This document shows, piece after piece, positions 22,514 to 33,572 of a stretch of 64,000 nt of DNA. Origin of the DNA: Nymphaea colorata (Eukaryota; Streptophyta; Magnoliopsida; Nymphaeales; Nymphaeaceae); the NCBI RefSeq assembly GCF_008831285.2, contig NC_045138.2, forward strand, positions 30,847,934-30,911,933, written 5' to 3'. The translations under genes were made by a program, and so were the position numbers. Numbering within the stretch: position 1 is the stretch's first letter; every line of letters begins with the position of its first letter. A model generated the notes under the pieces. That model saw nothing but the letters and a program-made list of their open reading frames with translations, was not told the DNA's origin and did not search any database.

Positions 22514-25178
22514 TCACAAGGACAGGGAGTTCCTGATCTTGGAAGCTTTGCTTGCCAGTGTTCCCCTGGTGCCTTTACTGTCGCAGCTGCTTCCCTTGGG
22601 CGTGCCTACAGTTGCCCCTTGTGTCTCAAACTCATGACCTCGCCCTCCGCAGCTGCTGCTCTCATCTATCCTCTCCATCAGCATCCCCCCGCGCCCACCT
22701 CCTTTTGAGGAGGACTTTCTCCATGGGAAAAAGAAGCTCTTTTTCTTCACCAACTTCTCCACCTGCACCTGCATTGTCTCAAACTCTGCTTGCAACTTCA
22801 TCATCTCCTCCTTCACCCTCCGAATCTCTGAGTACATGAACCGGGCGTCATAGATCCCAGCTGCAACTGCCTCCCGCTTAGATTGGCACCTAGTCGGTGC
22901 ATCTAGGCCTAGACCAGGGCTCAAGCTGAGTCCATTGAAAGAAGCACTACAATTGACATGCCTGTTGATCTTGGCCTGCTCGCACAGTAGCACCTGGATC
23001 ACAGTCCGCACCGGCAGCCGCTCGTTCTGCGCCGCATGCAAGCATGCATCTAGTGAGAGCTTCCGGCAGTCAATGAGCCGACACATCCGCTTCCTCTCAC
23101 TCTTGCTCACTCCAGGATGAGCCTACAAAAGGACCATGATTGTCATTGACCATTTTGAAAGGTCATCTTTTCCTTTTTAACTTTTCCAATCCTGTTCCCA
23201 AGACCAACATTATGACATTAAGGCTTTAAGCTTATGTGGTGAACTTATTAAGGTGAACCACCATCAAGGACTACACGATATACTGAAAAGTTTCCTTTAT
23301 TTATTTGATTATGAAGCAAAAAAGTACCTCTAGATATTAGGAACCGGAGATATTATGTGCATACTTTTAGTTTGTTTTTGACAGACAATTTGGGGGGCTA
23401 AGATTTATGGGCTTCTAAAGGAGGCTTGTTGATTATATGACAATGCAGCTTTCCCTTTCAGTCCCAGACACAAGTATTCTTTTGATTCTAGTTACTTTTA
23501 AAATTGTATTAATAGGTTAAAGTTAGTAAAAAAAAGATGCCGAGGCACTGTCCGCAGGATCCGAAGAACAGCATGTTATCGTGACACAAAAGGTATTAAT
23601 GGCTCCATCAGAACAAAAAGTTCCTAGGAATAGCAGGCGCTTTGTAACAGAGGACAATAGTAAGTGTGGATGATGTGAAAGGTCACGGGCTCCCTGGTCT
23701 CTTTCACGACAACTTTTTCTGGAGGAATTTGGACAAGAAACTAATAGAGGTAGCCAAAGAGATACATATACATTGGTAGGTTCACTTTCTTGAACAAGGC
23801 CAATAGATGCACGTGTATATGCAGCAGAGACACCACCTAGATTCTCACCTGCAAGAACTGTGCCAACAACGCAGCACAGTTCTTGCAGATCATATGCCTG
23901 ATTGATGCAGACAAATGCACAAGAGAATGGTACTTGCTCACGCATGCTAATCAGACTGTAGTAATCCTCAGTATGACTTGATTAATTTTGGAGCAATCTA
24001 TATTTTGAAGACCAACTAATCAACCTGACTGTGGCTTCACCAGAAAATTTACTGCTCAGAGGATTTTTCTATATCAAGGTAATCTTCTGGGCCTTCGGAA
24101 CCGTGGATGGATCAGTCTGAACAGAACTAGGTGGTTGCAATTTGGTTCGTTCTTTTGTTTCACAAAATTTCTCTTTCTACTGCTTTGACATCATCTATTC
24201 AAGGAGTTCAGCATAATTTTACCAAGTCATTGTTCTGCTCAGCAGGAACACATGAGGAAGAATATGCGCGAATGCATGTTCTGAAGAAAATATAGGTCTC
24301 GTCCTGATGTAAAAAAAAAAGATTCTTGCAAAGAAAGATTTGCCACTTTTATAATCAAGTGAATGCTCGAATGAAGAACAAACCCTGGAAAGATGGGGAT
24401 GCAAGAAAAATACGCCCCTTACCTTGAGATATGTATCCACCGCACGGTACAGTCCGTCGTCAGTCATGCGGGCATGGAAGGGGAGAGCTCCAGCCAGTGC
24501 CTCAAATTCTTGCACAGTCAGGCCCGAATCAATGGCCACTTCTGCCAGGTAGGAGTCGGTGAGTTTAGCCACCTTAACCAGTGCCGTTCCATTCTTGATG
24601 CCTTCCTCTAGTGACAGAAACCTTTTCACCAGCCGCAGAACTAGACTAACATCAAGAAGGGTACCACAAGTATGGGAGAAGGCTGGTATCAGAAGGTCCT
24701 CAAGGGAGGCCTGGTCCAAGTGGTGCCCAATTCGCTTCTCGAGCTCGGCTCGGTAGCCCGGCTCAGCGCCGACCAAGTTTGCGCTCCGGAGAAGTCGGAG
24801 CATGAAGCTGCAGGGGACGGCGTCAACCTCAGGTGGCAGCACACTCACCAGAGTCTCTACCAAAAACCGCTTCTTCATCAGTGACACGGTCGGATTCTCG
24901 GGAGACCGGTGGCCTGAATTGTTAGTCGTCTTGGCTGCGGAATCTGGATGGAGATCAGGAAGCCACTTCGATGCGTAATGAGTGATTATAGAACCAATCA
25001 GGTCTGGCTGAACGCCCTTGGCCTTGATACCTGAGAGTGTCTTGACAAAGTAGTCCATGTCTAGGACGCAAGCATCCTCAAACCAACAATTCAGTGGCAT
25101 TTCCTTGGAGGCAGAACCAAAATCTAACATCTTCTTTACTGTAATTTGTTTGGTGTTGGCATCAGAAGAGGCCCTCAT
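22514..25178 (-). CDS. NPH3-family protein lacking a BTB/POZ domain, 2 exons, 454 aa
   Basis: Exon 1 is 25178-24423 (252 codons, ends CTCAAG before GTAAGG). Exon 2 is 23122-22514, entered through a GTAG acceptor at 23123. Both junctions are phase 0. The protein starts almost directly with the NPH3 domain: [20 protein letters not shown] near residue 32, then the [12 protein letters not shown] segment, YRAVDTYLK at the junction, and [22 protein letters not shown] with [17 protein letters not shown] in exon 2. A predicted coiled coil (about [20 protein letters not shown]) follows, then a basic, serine/glycine-rich tail. Classical members (NPH3, RPT2, NPY) have an N-terminal BTB domain for CUL3 or receptor binding, which is absent here. 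I see no BTB exon in the next 1.5 kb upstream. BTB-less members of about this length exist in Arabidopsis (from memory, At1g52770 and At3g15570), so this may be the natural form. Role probably scaffold-like; not determined. Confidence 0.88.
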
Positions 25179-25467
25179 CTTGCAGCAGGAAGGAGATGAA
25201 GAAGAAGCTCCGAGACCAGAGAAGAGGAGGCCTCAATTCACTGCTGTGACCATATTCTTAGCATGGGGGTCCTTGGCTCTACTTTTAACGGCTAACTTTT
25301 TTGGGGGCTTCCGGGCATCTCTTCTGGTACTGTTTTGGAGCCATTCAGGATTATACTACTTGTGATAAGAAAAGAGAAAAAAAAATGGCACCAACCGTGT
25401 CCTTGATTTTTCAATCAATTTTGTCTTACACCTTTGTGAAGATTACTCCCTCTGTACCTTTTAGGTC

Positions 25468-25471
<4 letters not shown>

Positions 25472-25514
<43 letters not shown>
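25472..25514. repeat. (CT)n microsatellite
   Basis: Simple CT repeat of about 40 bases, about 300 bases upstream of the NPH3-family start codon. On the gene strand it reads (GA)n, a motif often found in plant core promoters and bound by GAGA-binding factors; function here is not shown. Confidence 0.9.
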
Positions 25515-25518
<4 letters not shown>

Positions 25519-27886
25519 TCCTGTGCCGTTGGAACTTGGCTCATATGAGTTATCTGTGCAATACATATAAATGTCAAATTTGGAATCGACAAAACGAAGG
25601 GGTCTGCTAACCTGCCAGCAAAATGCTTAGACAGATAACATGGTATTCAGAGCCATCTGAGTTCCATCAGGGAATAAATGGTTTTAATTAAACTGACCAG
25701 TTTCTGAAGGATTCCTGATGAAGCTTTGTCATTCTATTGCATATTATGCTTTGTTCACAGTTCACACCATTAACGGGTGGAAATCATTTTTCAAAGAATT
25801 TCTATTCCTTCTCTACCTCTATACGTATGTATGCATGTATGTATATAATGCAATTTTGTACGTTTATGAAACTGGGGGTTATATGAAAAGGGTTTCGAGA
25901 TATGTGGAAATTTTGTTCGGAGGAGGGCCTGTGCAGATGCTTACGCCAAAAATGATAATGGTGATGTTGAGGGCCATGTTTAGAAACCAATAAGAGTGGG
26001 CCACACATAAAAGGCATTTAGGCGTCCACACTCGCTAAAGAAGACAGAGTTTGGCATGTTCTTAGTTTTTTGCTGCAGTGCTTTGAAGAGCATGAAAAGT
26101 GAAACGGAGCCACGTTAGCAATGACTTTCGTGCATGCACCGGTGTCTGTGTAAGGCATCTGATCAGTATATTTCTTCCTTTCTCAACATTCTTCTTGAAG
26201 ATTTTCGTGAGAAGAAAGGACAGAAATGGTAGGAGAGGAATCATGAAATGGGTGGGAATTGCTGTAACAGTTTTGGCAGTTTTGGTGGGGGAGAAGGATA
26301 GTTGTGGATGTTCATGGCGTGAGGACAGGCGGGCTTTAAAGAGGGAGGGAGGGAATTGTAGGTAAAGGGAAGCCACGAGGAACATGTATGTAGCTCATTT
26401 AAGAGAAGTGTTGCCCGTATTTTAAATGAGAGTTTTGGCCTCTTACCCTCGCATGGGATAGATGGGCAGAAGCGACGGAGCACAAGTACGAATTGAATGT
26501 GAGAAAAGAGAGTGAAGGGAGCAAGTGGTCCAAGAGATCCTCGTTCTTCATGCATACACACATACATACACGCATTTACCCATACACGCGTACAGATATT
26601 AGCGCGTCTATCGACAGTCTCCCGTCCCTCCCTCCCCCTCTCTCTCTAGATTCCAGCATTGGATTCAACATCCTGTTACAGAAACGTCCAGCAAGACTTC
26701 CACGCTACCTTGTTTTTCTCTCTTCTTTATCTCTGTCACAGGTTCTGAATAGACCCGTTGTGCCGACGCATGATCTAGCACGACAAGAGTTTCCACATGG
26801 AGGACGTTAATGGCGCTTGCAAGCGCCACCCAAGTCATCTTTCATGGTTTTTGTCAGCGCGCGTTAGAAAGAAGGCCTCGGACCAAGTCTACACTTGCCA
26901 GTCTGCAGCTGCAGCTTTCCTGTGGCATTGCACAATAAAGTGGGGGAGCCTGACATTGCCCTTGACTCAGTATGTTGAGAAAGAAAACTTTCCAGGCCAA
27001 CCAATGATCAGTTGCCGTCAGATTTTCATAATTTTTTGAGGATAGGTGGACGTAGGTCGACACTGTAATGTAAGTTAAGGTAGGTGCATAGATTAAAGAG
27101 AAAGCTGAATGTTAATGGGATTCCTCGCAGCCAGTTTAATCGGATTTATATTTTCCTTGAATGCCTAACTTTCATTCTTAGTGAGCATCTTGCACATTTA
27201 CCAAACTAAAAGAGCCTATACTGGTCTTAAATGGCTTCCGCCTCCATCATAATCTGCACCCAAACTATGGCTGTGAAACAGATTGGTTCTAGGGTAAGAA
27301 TTTTCCAATTCTTCGTTGTTTCAACTCCCACCCAAAAGTCCAACAGCCCATGTATTTAGCTGAATCAAATTCATTGTGTTTGGACACTCCACCTATGAGA
27401 TCTTCATTTCCTGGAAAAACAATTTTCTTGTTTCAAAGGTAAAAACGCATTATCTTGGTAATCATAGAAACTAGCTCCCATGAACAGTTTTTCTTTTATC
27501 TTTTTCCTTTTCATTGCATACATGATGAAACCGCAACCTAAGCCGTGACTCAACCATAGGACCTACGCATGCTTAGCTTCAACGAGGAGTGGCTCTGATG
27601 TGTTTCAAATCCCACGGCATTCATGATAGCCCCAAGCCCCACCGGCTCCATCATACCCCTTTGGTAACATACTCCGAAGAACTTACTCTGTAGACAACAA
27701 AAAATAAAGCAGACACAATAATATGCCAATGAAATTCTGGCATTCAGAAAATTTTAATGCTACAAAGCCCATGCTTTACAGAACAAAGTTCCCACATGCT
27801 AAAAGTTTTGAAACTCACAAGACAGGTGGGTTTGCTTGCAGATTGACTAGTTTCACGTTCACCATGTATACTAATTCTATCTTCGG

Positions 27887-27892
27887 TTTATT
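27887..27892 (-). terminator. candidate poly(A) signal of the ECB2-like gene
   Basis: TTTATT on the + strand gives AATAAA on the gene strand, about 310 bases after the stop codon. It fits a normal plant 3' UTR length but is a weak, short signal. Confidence 0.3.
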
Positions 27893-28200
27893 CCTACTGC
27901 CTACATATCGTGGACTGGATACCAGAGCACACCATTTGCTCAGCCTCATAGCTTATGGGTTACATTGTTTTGTATTATGCAACTCATGAATCCGTTTAGC
28001 ATTGTACGACTTCTTGATCATGAATGTAGCTTTGACATATATGAAGCCTCTGGAACTGTTCGCTGCTACCAGGAAGACTGCAGATCTTCCGTAGGTATAA
28101 TGCCATGTGTATGTTCTACTGTGGTCAATCCACAAGAGACAAGGAACAAGCTGGAGCACATAGTTAAAATTGTTCACAGTAGCTCTCCGGTTCAGGTGTC

Positions 28201-30876
28201 TTACACAAAGGAGTTGCCACTGTAACGTTCATCCTCGCAAGAACAAACTCCATCTTTGAAATGATGAAAATGCTCAGCATCTCTAACAGTGATCTCTCTC
28301 CTTACAACCCTGGAGATGAACTTAATAGCATCATGGCAACTTCTGCACATGAAGAGGTTCTTCGTGACCCATATAGGTGTCCCAGGAACAGTGTTGATTA
28401 GACTAAATGCAACGGCTAATCTTTCGCTATGCCCACAAAATATTTCAGCCTTAGAACCTTCTATTTCACTACCGAGACCAACTTCATTCATTTTATATCC
28501 CGTGGCTTCCATTCTTTCATAGAAACCATTTAGGACTGCATGGATCTCTCTTGTTAGAGGATGAGATCTGTCTCCACTGAGAAACGCATGGACTTGCCCT
28601 TTAACCTCCACCCAACTACAACCTGGATCGACACTTAGTCCCCTGTCTCTCATAAGCCTCCTAACTTTGGCTACTTCATCCCATCGACCAGCCTCAGCAT
28701 AGACATTACATATTAGTATATAATAGCCTATATTATGTGGTTCCAATTCAAGTATGTAGTGCGCTGCTTTCTCACCTAGTTCAACACAGCGATGGATCCT
28801 GCAGGCACCTAACAAAGCACCCCAGACAGCAGCATCAGGCTTGACTGGCATCTTCTCAATAAACTCATTTGCTTCGACCAAAAGGCCAGCACGACCCAAA
28901 AGATCCACCATGCACGCATAGTGTTTCAAAGTAGGAATGATAGAGTACTCTTTAGTCATGTTCAGGAAAATCTGCCAACCTTCATTCACCATTCTGGACT
29001 TGCTACATGCACAGAGGAGAGTGACAAATGTAACTTCATCTGGAACCACACCTTCATCTTTCATTTCTTCAAACAGAGAAATTGCCTCAGACCCACAACC
29101 CTGCCTAGCGTAACCTGCTATCAAGGTGTTCCAAGCGGCCACATCCTTGCACTTCATTGTGCTGAACAGGTTATAAGCCGTATCCATCCTAGAACAACGT
29201 ACATACAAATCTAGAAGACTATTAGGTAGAAACCCTTCAAAGCTAAACCCGTTCCGCAACACATACGCGTGGATCTCCTTGCCACACTTGAGGGCTCCAA
29301 ATTTGGCACAAGTTGAGATTGCCACTAATACAGTAACGTAGTTCGGTTTTAACTTACATAGCATTTGGCGGAAGAAGTTCAAAGCCTCAAAACTCTTGTG
29401 GTTGATGTGGAAGCCCATGATCATTGTGGTCCATGATATCACATTTTTCTCTTGCATTTCCTTGAACACTTTCACTGCCCTATCTAAAGACTTTAATTTT
29501 GAGTACATGTGTATTAGTGTATTACAAACTATGATACATGAAGTGAACCCATTCTTGTCAGCAAACTCATGAAGCTGAATGCCTTTTTCCAAAAATCCCA
29601 CGGAAGCACATGAAAGAATCACCATCGCAAGTGTAATTTCATCAGGCATGACGCCCACCAATCTCATCTCTTCATAAACTTCAACTGCCTTATCATGCAT
29701 GTTGTTTCTGATATAACCACTAATCAAAGACGTCCAAGAAACTACATCCCTAAGGTTCATCCTCGAGAAAACCTCAATCCCAACCTGCAGCCTCCCAACA
29801 TTAGCGTACCTCTGAATCAGTGCATTTTGGACTGAAGTCTCAACACCCATTCCTGTAACCAGTACAAACCCGTGAATCTCTCTCCCTATTCTCTCGTCAT
29901 CCAACGAAGTACAAGCTGCAATAACACTAGTCATCGTCATCACATCCGGATCAACGGACGCGACCCTCATTTCGGAAAACAATCTCAGACCTGATTCAAA
30001 CAAACCATTTTCACAGTATCCCGAGATCATAGCATTCCATGAGATCCGATCTCTCCGAGGCATTCCATCAAACACTCGGCGGGCGCTTTTGAAGTCGCCG
30101 CATTTCATATACATGGTGATCAGAGCGTTAACGACATCCACTTCCGCATCAAAACCGAAACGAATTACGTGAACATGAACCTCCCTCCCCCTACCAAGAT
30201 CGGGAAGTCCCCCAATTGCCCTTAAAACACAAGGAAACGTATACACATCCGGCCGGATTCCGACCCACAACAACTGGTGGTACAAATTGAGTGCTTCCTC
30301 CAGAAAACCGGATTTCGCATAGCCACCCACCATAACATTCCACGAGAACACATCCCTTTCTTTCATTTTCCCGAACACAAGCCAAGCATTCAGAACCTTC
30401 CCGAGCCTCACATACATGCTCAACATACAATTACCCAAACGCAAACTCAACGGAACACATGAAGAAGAAGCAGAGATGTGGGCATGGACGGTCTCACCAT
30501 GTTCGAGTGCCCTCTTCATCTCGCAGAGCCGAACGAGCGAAACGAACGTCTCCTCTTCGACGGTGGCTCTATCTTCCCTCATAGAGCCAAGAAGCTGCAT
30601 GGCTTCGTCCAATCTCCCCAATAAGCATAATTGGCGAAGTTGGGAGTTGAGGTCGTGGCTGTCGGTGTCGTAGGCGGTAGACAAAGAGCTTGCCTCTGCT
30701 GCTGCTGATGGCTCCTTCCTTCTTCGAGCTGCGCACGGGAGGGTCCTAGACTTGTTGGGGAGTCGGGAAAAGGTGAGTATAGGAGGATGGAAGGGGAGAT
30801 GGTGGTGGGTGGAGAGTGGGAGGTCGAGGAGGTGGAGAGGTGGCGCGCGGGAGTTCATCCGAGCGATTCCCGCCAT
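28201..30876 (-). CDS. DYW-class PPR protein, ECB2/VAC1-like plastid RNA editing factor, 891 aa
   Basis: A single open frame with ATG at 30876. The N-terminus (about 75 residues) is rich in Ser, Arg, Pro and Leu, fitting a plastid transit peptide. A PLS array follows from about residue 75, with repeated words such as FSWNVMVGGYAKSGFLEEAL, ISWNAMISGYCENGLFESGL and VVSWTSLISGYIRNNMHDKA. The E region includes PGCSWVEVKGQVHAFLSGD. The cytidine-deaminase-like DYW domain keeps HSE (in FCGHSERLAVAF) and the zinc cysteines CRSC. It matches Arabidopsis ECB2 (At1g15510) closely over most of its length as I remember that protein: SWNVMVGGYAKSG, PDVYTFPCVLR and GTPIWVTKNL all have near counterparts. ECB2 is needed for editing of plastid accD and ndhF transcripts and for early chloroplast development. 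The C-terminus is unusual: CSCED is followed by nine extra residues and no final D-Y-W. Function in this plant is inferred. Confidence 0.92.
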   Translation of the reverse strand: MAGIARMNSRAPPLHLLDLPLSTHHHLPFHPPILTFSRLPNKSRTLPCAARRRKEPSAAAEASSLSTAYDTDSHDLNSQLRQLCLLGRLDEAMQLLGSMREDRATVEEETFVSLVRLCEMKRALEHGETVHAHISASSSCVPLSLRLGNCMLSMYVRLGKVLNAWLVFGKMKERDVFSWNVMVGGYAKSGFLEEALNLYHQLLWVGIRPDVYTFPCVLRAIGGLPDLGRGREVHVHVIRFGFDAEVDVVNALITMYMKCGDFKSARRVFDGMPRRDRISWNAMISGYCENGLFESGLRLFSEMRVASVDPDVMTMTSVIAACTSLDDERIGREIHGFVLVTGMGVETSVQNALIQRYANVGRLQVGIEVFSRMNLRDVVSWTSLISGYIRNNMHDKAVEVYEEMRLVGVMPDEITLAMVILSCASVGFLEKGIQLHEFADKNGFTSCIIVCNTLIHMYSKLKSLDRAVKVFKEMQEKNVISWTTMIMGFHINHKSFEALNFFRQMLCKLKPNYVTVLVAISTCAKFGALKCGKEIHAYVLRNGFSFEGFLPNSLLDLYVRCSRMDTAYNLFSTMKCKDVAAWNTLIAGYARQGCGSEAISLFEEMKDEGVVPDEVTFVTLLCACSKSRMVNEGWQIFLNMTKEYSIIPTLKHYACMVDLLGRAGLLVEANEFIEKMPVKPDAAVWGALLGACRIHRCVELGEKAAHYILELEPHNIGYYILICNVYAEAGRWDEVAKVRRLMRDRGLSVDPGCSWVEVKGQVHAFLSGDRSHPLTREIHAVLNGFYERMEATGYKMNEVGLGSEIEGSKAEIFCGHSERLAVAFSLINTVPGTPIWVTKNLFMCRSCHDAIKFISRVVRREITVRDAEHFHHFKDGVCSCEDERYSGNSFV

Positions 30877-32417
30877 TGCCGAGAGGCCTGAGCATTATTT
30901 TGCCTAGCTGCGTTTGGGAGGGAGACTGTGGGGCTTAGCTTGTCTTCCCCTCGAGTGCAGCCTGGGAAATATCTGTCATTATACATTTAAAACGTTAGAA
31001 CGAAGTTTTTGTGTAATTTTTTAATTATTTTAAGTATTCTTACAAAAAAGTGCAGAATTATTCTTTGCCATTTTTCAGTCGATTTACTGTCAATTCTAAA
31101 TTTATATGTTCAGATCTTGCGGTCCAGTCAAATTTTGATTATAGAATTAAAATTTTAGAAACAAAAGTTTACCTTAAATTGAACTTAGAACAAATTTTCA
31201 GCTTTAATTTTTTGTTTTTTGGGTTTGATAGTTTAGAATTTTGATTTTACGACATGTTTGATAAAACATGAATTAAAATTATAGAAAGAATTGATAAATT
31301 AAAACATCATGACATATAACTTAAAAAGAGATAAAAAAAATTAAAATTCTAGAATCATATTTTCATCCCTTGACTAGAATAAATAATTCTATAATTTTAA
31401 TTAAAAAATAGCTTATAATTCTGGAATGAAATTTTTTTGTTTGGTAATGCAATTTTTATTTCGTCAAAAATGAGAATTTTTAACTCTAAATTCTAGAATT
31501 CCGGCATCACCAAACACCCCGGAGATTACACACACTCAAAGGGCGTTCAAAATTCAAAGGTGAGTTGTGTCTTAAGTCACGTCGTTCTGTAAATTTCAAA
31601 ACCATGAATTTTAAGATCCTTGGTTGTTTTTCAAGTCTGTGATATCATCCGCTTCTTAAACGATGAAGCAACAATCATTTGATTTACTAATCTTGCTAAC
31701 TAATCGAAAGAAAGATTTTTTTTGCAGTCGGGGCATCGACTACTGCCCTGCGCTTTTAAGTCCAGAAATCGCACCTACATCTTTGAACCCACGGTTTAAA
31801 TTAAATCGTCATTTTTGAAAGAACAAGGAATTCCCCATAGTTTTACGTTTAACCTTACGGTTCATGGTTTATAGACATAATAGTTACCTCACTTATAGTT
31901 CATGAAGGCGCAGGGATGTGAACACGCTTTTCTCCACTCCACCATCTTAGAATATGACAAACAGCTTCCATCGACTCTCTAGAGAATATTGTCACAGCGA
32001 TATCTATGACACTGCAAAAGAATCCAGGTGATTCTTATCGTTAAAAGAATTATACCCAGTTTTTATATTAGTATTCCAATTCCATATCATCTCTGAGAAA
32101 AACCAACAATTTTTTCAATGTAGATCGTTGAGAAGGCATTCATTCTAGAAATAACAACCAAGAAGGGCCTCTGCTTTCATGGCACCATCCTCGATCATCA
32201 GCAACTTGTCTAGTTATGAGACTGCAGCAGCAAGAAACTCTGTTTCAGAAGGGAGAAGCCACTGTTGGCGTGAGAGAACTGATTGCATTTTCTTTCATCT
32301 GTCATACTTATGCTTGCCTCCAGCACAATGCAAAAGAAACTACTGCAAGAAGAAGTTGATCATGCATGATGAAATGAATTTCTTGAAAAGGGGCAAGAAA
32401 TACATGTGATTCAAGCC
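30877..32417. other. intergenic region, AT-rich
   Basis: The ECB2-like promoter lies at the left, transcribed leftward; the F-box gene's 3' flank lies at the right. Around 31.2-31.5 kb is an AT-rich block with inverted TTAGAATTTTGATTTT/AATTCTAGAATT-type words, ending in CACCAAACACCCC. It resembles the edge of a MITE but I could not fix two ends. Frames are short and without domains. Confidence 0.5.
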
Positions 32418-33572
32418 TCAGAGAATGGGAGGTGAAGAGATGGCAACACCAGCTATATTAATGCCCTTCATGCCAAACTCAGGCAACTCTGCCATATGCC
32501 AATCCATCTTGAGACTGTCATAAGAAATCCATATCATATTCCATCTTCCTCCAAGGTTAGAAACTAAAATGACTCTAACAACCCCTTCCCTGTCCTCTAA
32601 ACGACCAGTCAAGACTTCAAAATGCTTTCTTACGCTCTCAAGCAAACTGTGTGGTGTTCTTCCGAACAATTTCCACTTTCTCCCATCCAGGTTTAATCCC
32701 CAAATCTCAATTTCTTTTATAACTCTTGATCTACCATCAATTGATTCAGATCTCACCACTACAAGTCTGCCATCGCCATATATGTGCAGTGGACCTGTCA
32801 TGTAAGCACCAAGAAGGCCAATAGACAGGCCTTGTGAGCCATCTTCAGAACTTGGCCTGTATATAGATGCAGCAACATTGGTCTCTAAACTGACTCCCAC
32901 AATGATGGTCTCATTGAGTTGGTGAGCTGCAGTTAGGAACACCATGTTCTCCTTCACTTGTCTGGTCATTTCTTGAGCTTCAGTGATGTTCCACATATTT
33001 GTGGTTGATCGGTAGAGGTATAGAACCGGCCCCTGGCCAAGGTCCTCAATGAACATGAACTTGAATGAACCTGAAGTGCGATTTCCGATGAGTTTCATTG
33101 AAGGTCTTCGCCAAGAAGACGTACCACGTCGCCCCAGCGGATTTGTCGGGATCTTCTGTGCGGACTTTGATACAGGGTTGGTGACTACAAGTTCCTGGCA
33201 GTTGTTGAGAGAAAATAAGAAAAACCCAGCAGAAGCTGCAAGGAGGTAGATATCTTCACCTGGAGGAACCACTGGCTCCAGCAACTGAGCAATCGGAAAT
33301 CTGAACCACCTGTTGCATGCACTGCTAAACCCAAAGATTGTAGATTTCTTGAATGGCTGTTTTTTGAAGACGAAAATCCAATTGTCTGAGCTGAGTTTGT
33401 TGTAATTTCTCCGGAATTCGACACTGGAAATCATTGAATTTAAGCCTTTGCATGCTGAACTCAGACAAATAATCTCCGGCAATGGCAGCCGGAAAAGAAT
33501 GTTTTCAATGAGCTCAGAAGGAAGAACAAAGAATCCATTGAAGTCAAATGCCTGTTTCCAGTCACCTTCCAT
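32418..33572 (-). CDS. F-box protein, 384 aa, single exon
   Basis: An open frame with ATG at 33572 and no need for introns. The F-box occupies about residues 15-58: LPSELIENILFRLPLPEIIC, then LSSACKGLNSMISS, with the expected Leu-Pro start and Ile/Leu spacing. F-box proteins bind SKP1 and deliver targets to the SCF ubiquitin ligase. The C-terminal 300 residues resemble the kelch/FBA-like target-binding half of plant F-box proteins: the WFRFPIAQLLEP segment, a FLFSLNNCQELVVTNPVSKS segment typical of such proteins, and later W and G residues at repeat-like spacing (MWNITEAQEM, IYGDGRLVVV, RKWKLFGRTP). Individual kelch repeats are not clear. I cannot assign an orthologue or a target. Confidence 0.85.
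   Translation of the reverse strand: MEGDWKQAFDFNGFFVLPSELIENILFRLPLPEIICLSSACKGLNSMISSVEFRRNYNKLSSDNWIFVFKKQPFKKSTIFGFSSACNRWFRFPIAQLLEPVVPPGEDIYLLAASAGFFLFSLNNCQELVVTNPVSKSAQKIPTNPLGRRGTSSWRRPSMKLIGNRTSGSFKFMFIEDLGQGPVLYLYRSTTNMWNITEAQEMTRQVKENMVFLTAAHQLNETIIVGVSLETNVAASIYRPSSEDGSQGLSIGLLGAYMTGPLHIYGDGRLVVVRSESIDGRSRVIKEIEIWGLNLDGRKWKLFGRTPHSLLESVRKHFEVLTGRLEDREGVVRVILVSNLGGRWNMIWISYDSLKMDWHMAELPEFGMKGINIAGVAISSPPIL

Larger units (their letters stand above)
25179..28200. other. intergenic region, no supported gene
   Basis: Contains the 5' flank of the NPH3-family gene, with a (CT)n tract at 25,472-25,514. The rest has only short frames without domains. The last few hundred bases are the presumed 3' UTR of the PPR gene that ends at 28,201. 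Nothing resembling a BTB exon was seen on the minus strand here. Confidence 0.6.

Noticed and set aside
23523-23945. 140-codon minus-strand frame inside the NPH3-family intron
   Set aside because: It lies between a well-supported donor and acceptor, and its sequence matches no part of the family. It is probably chance.
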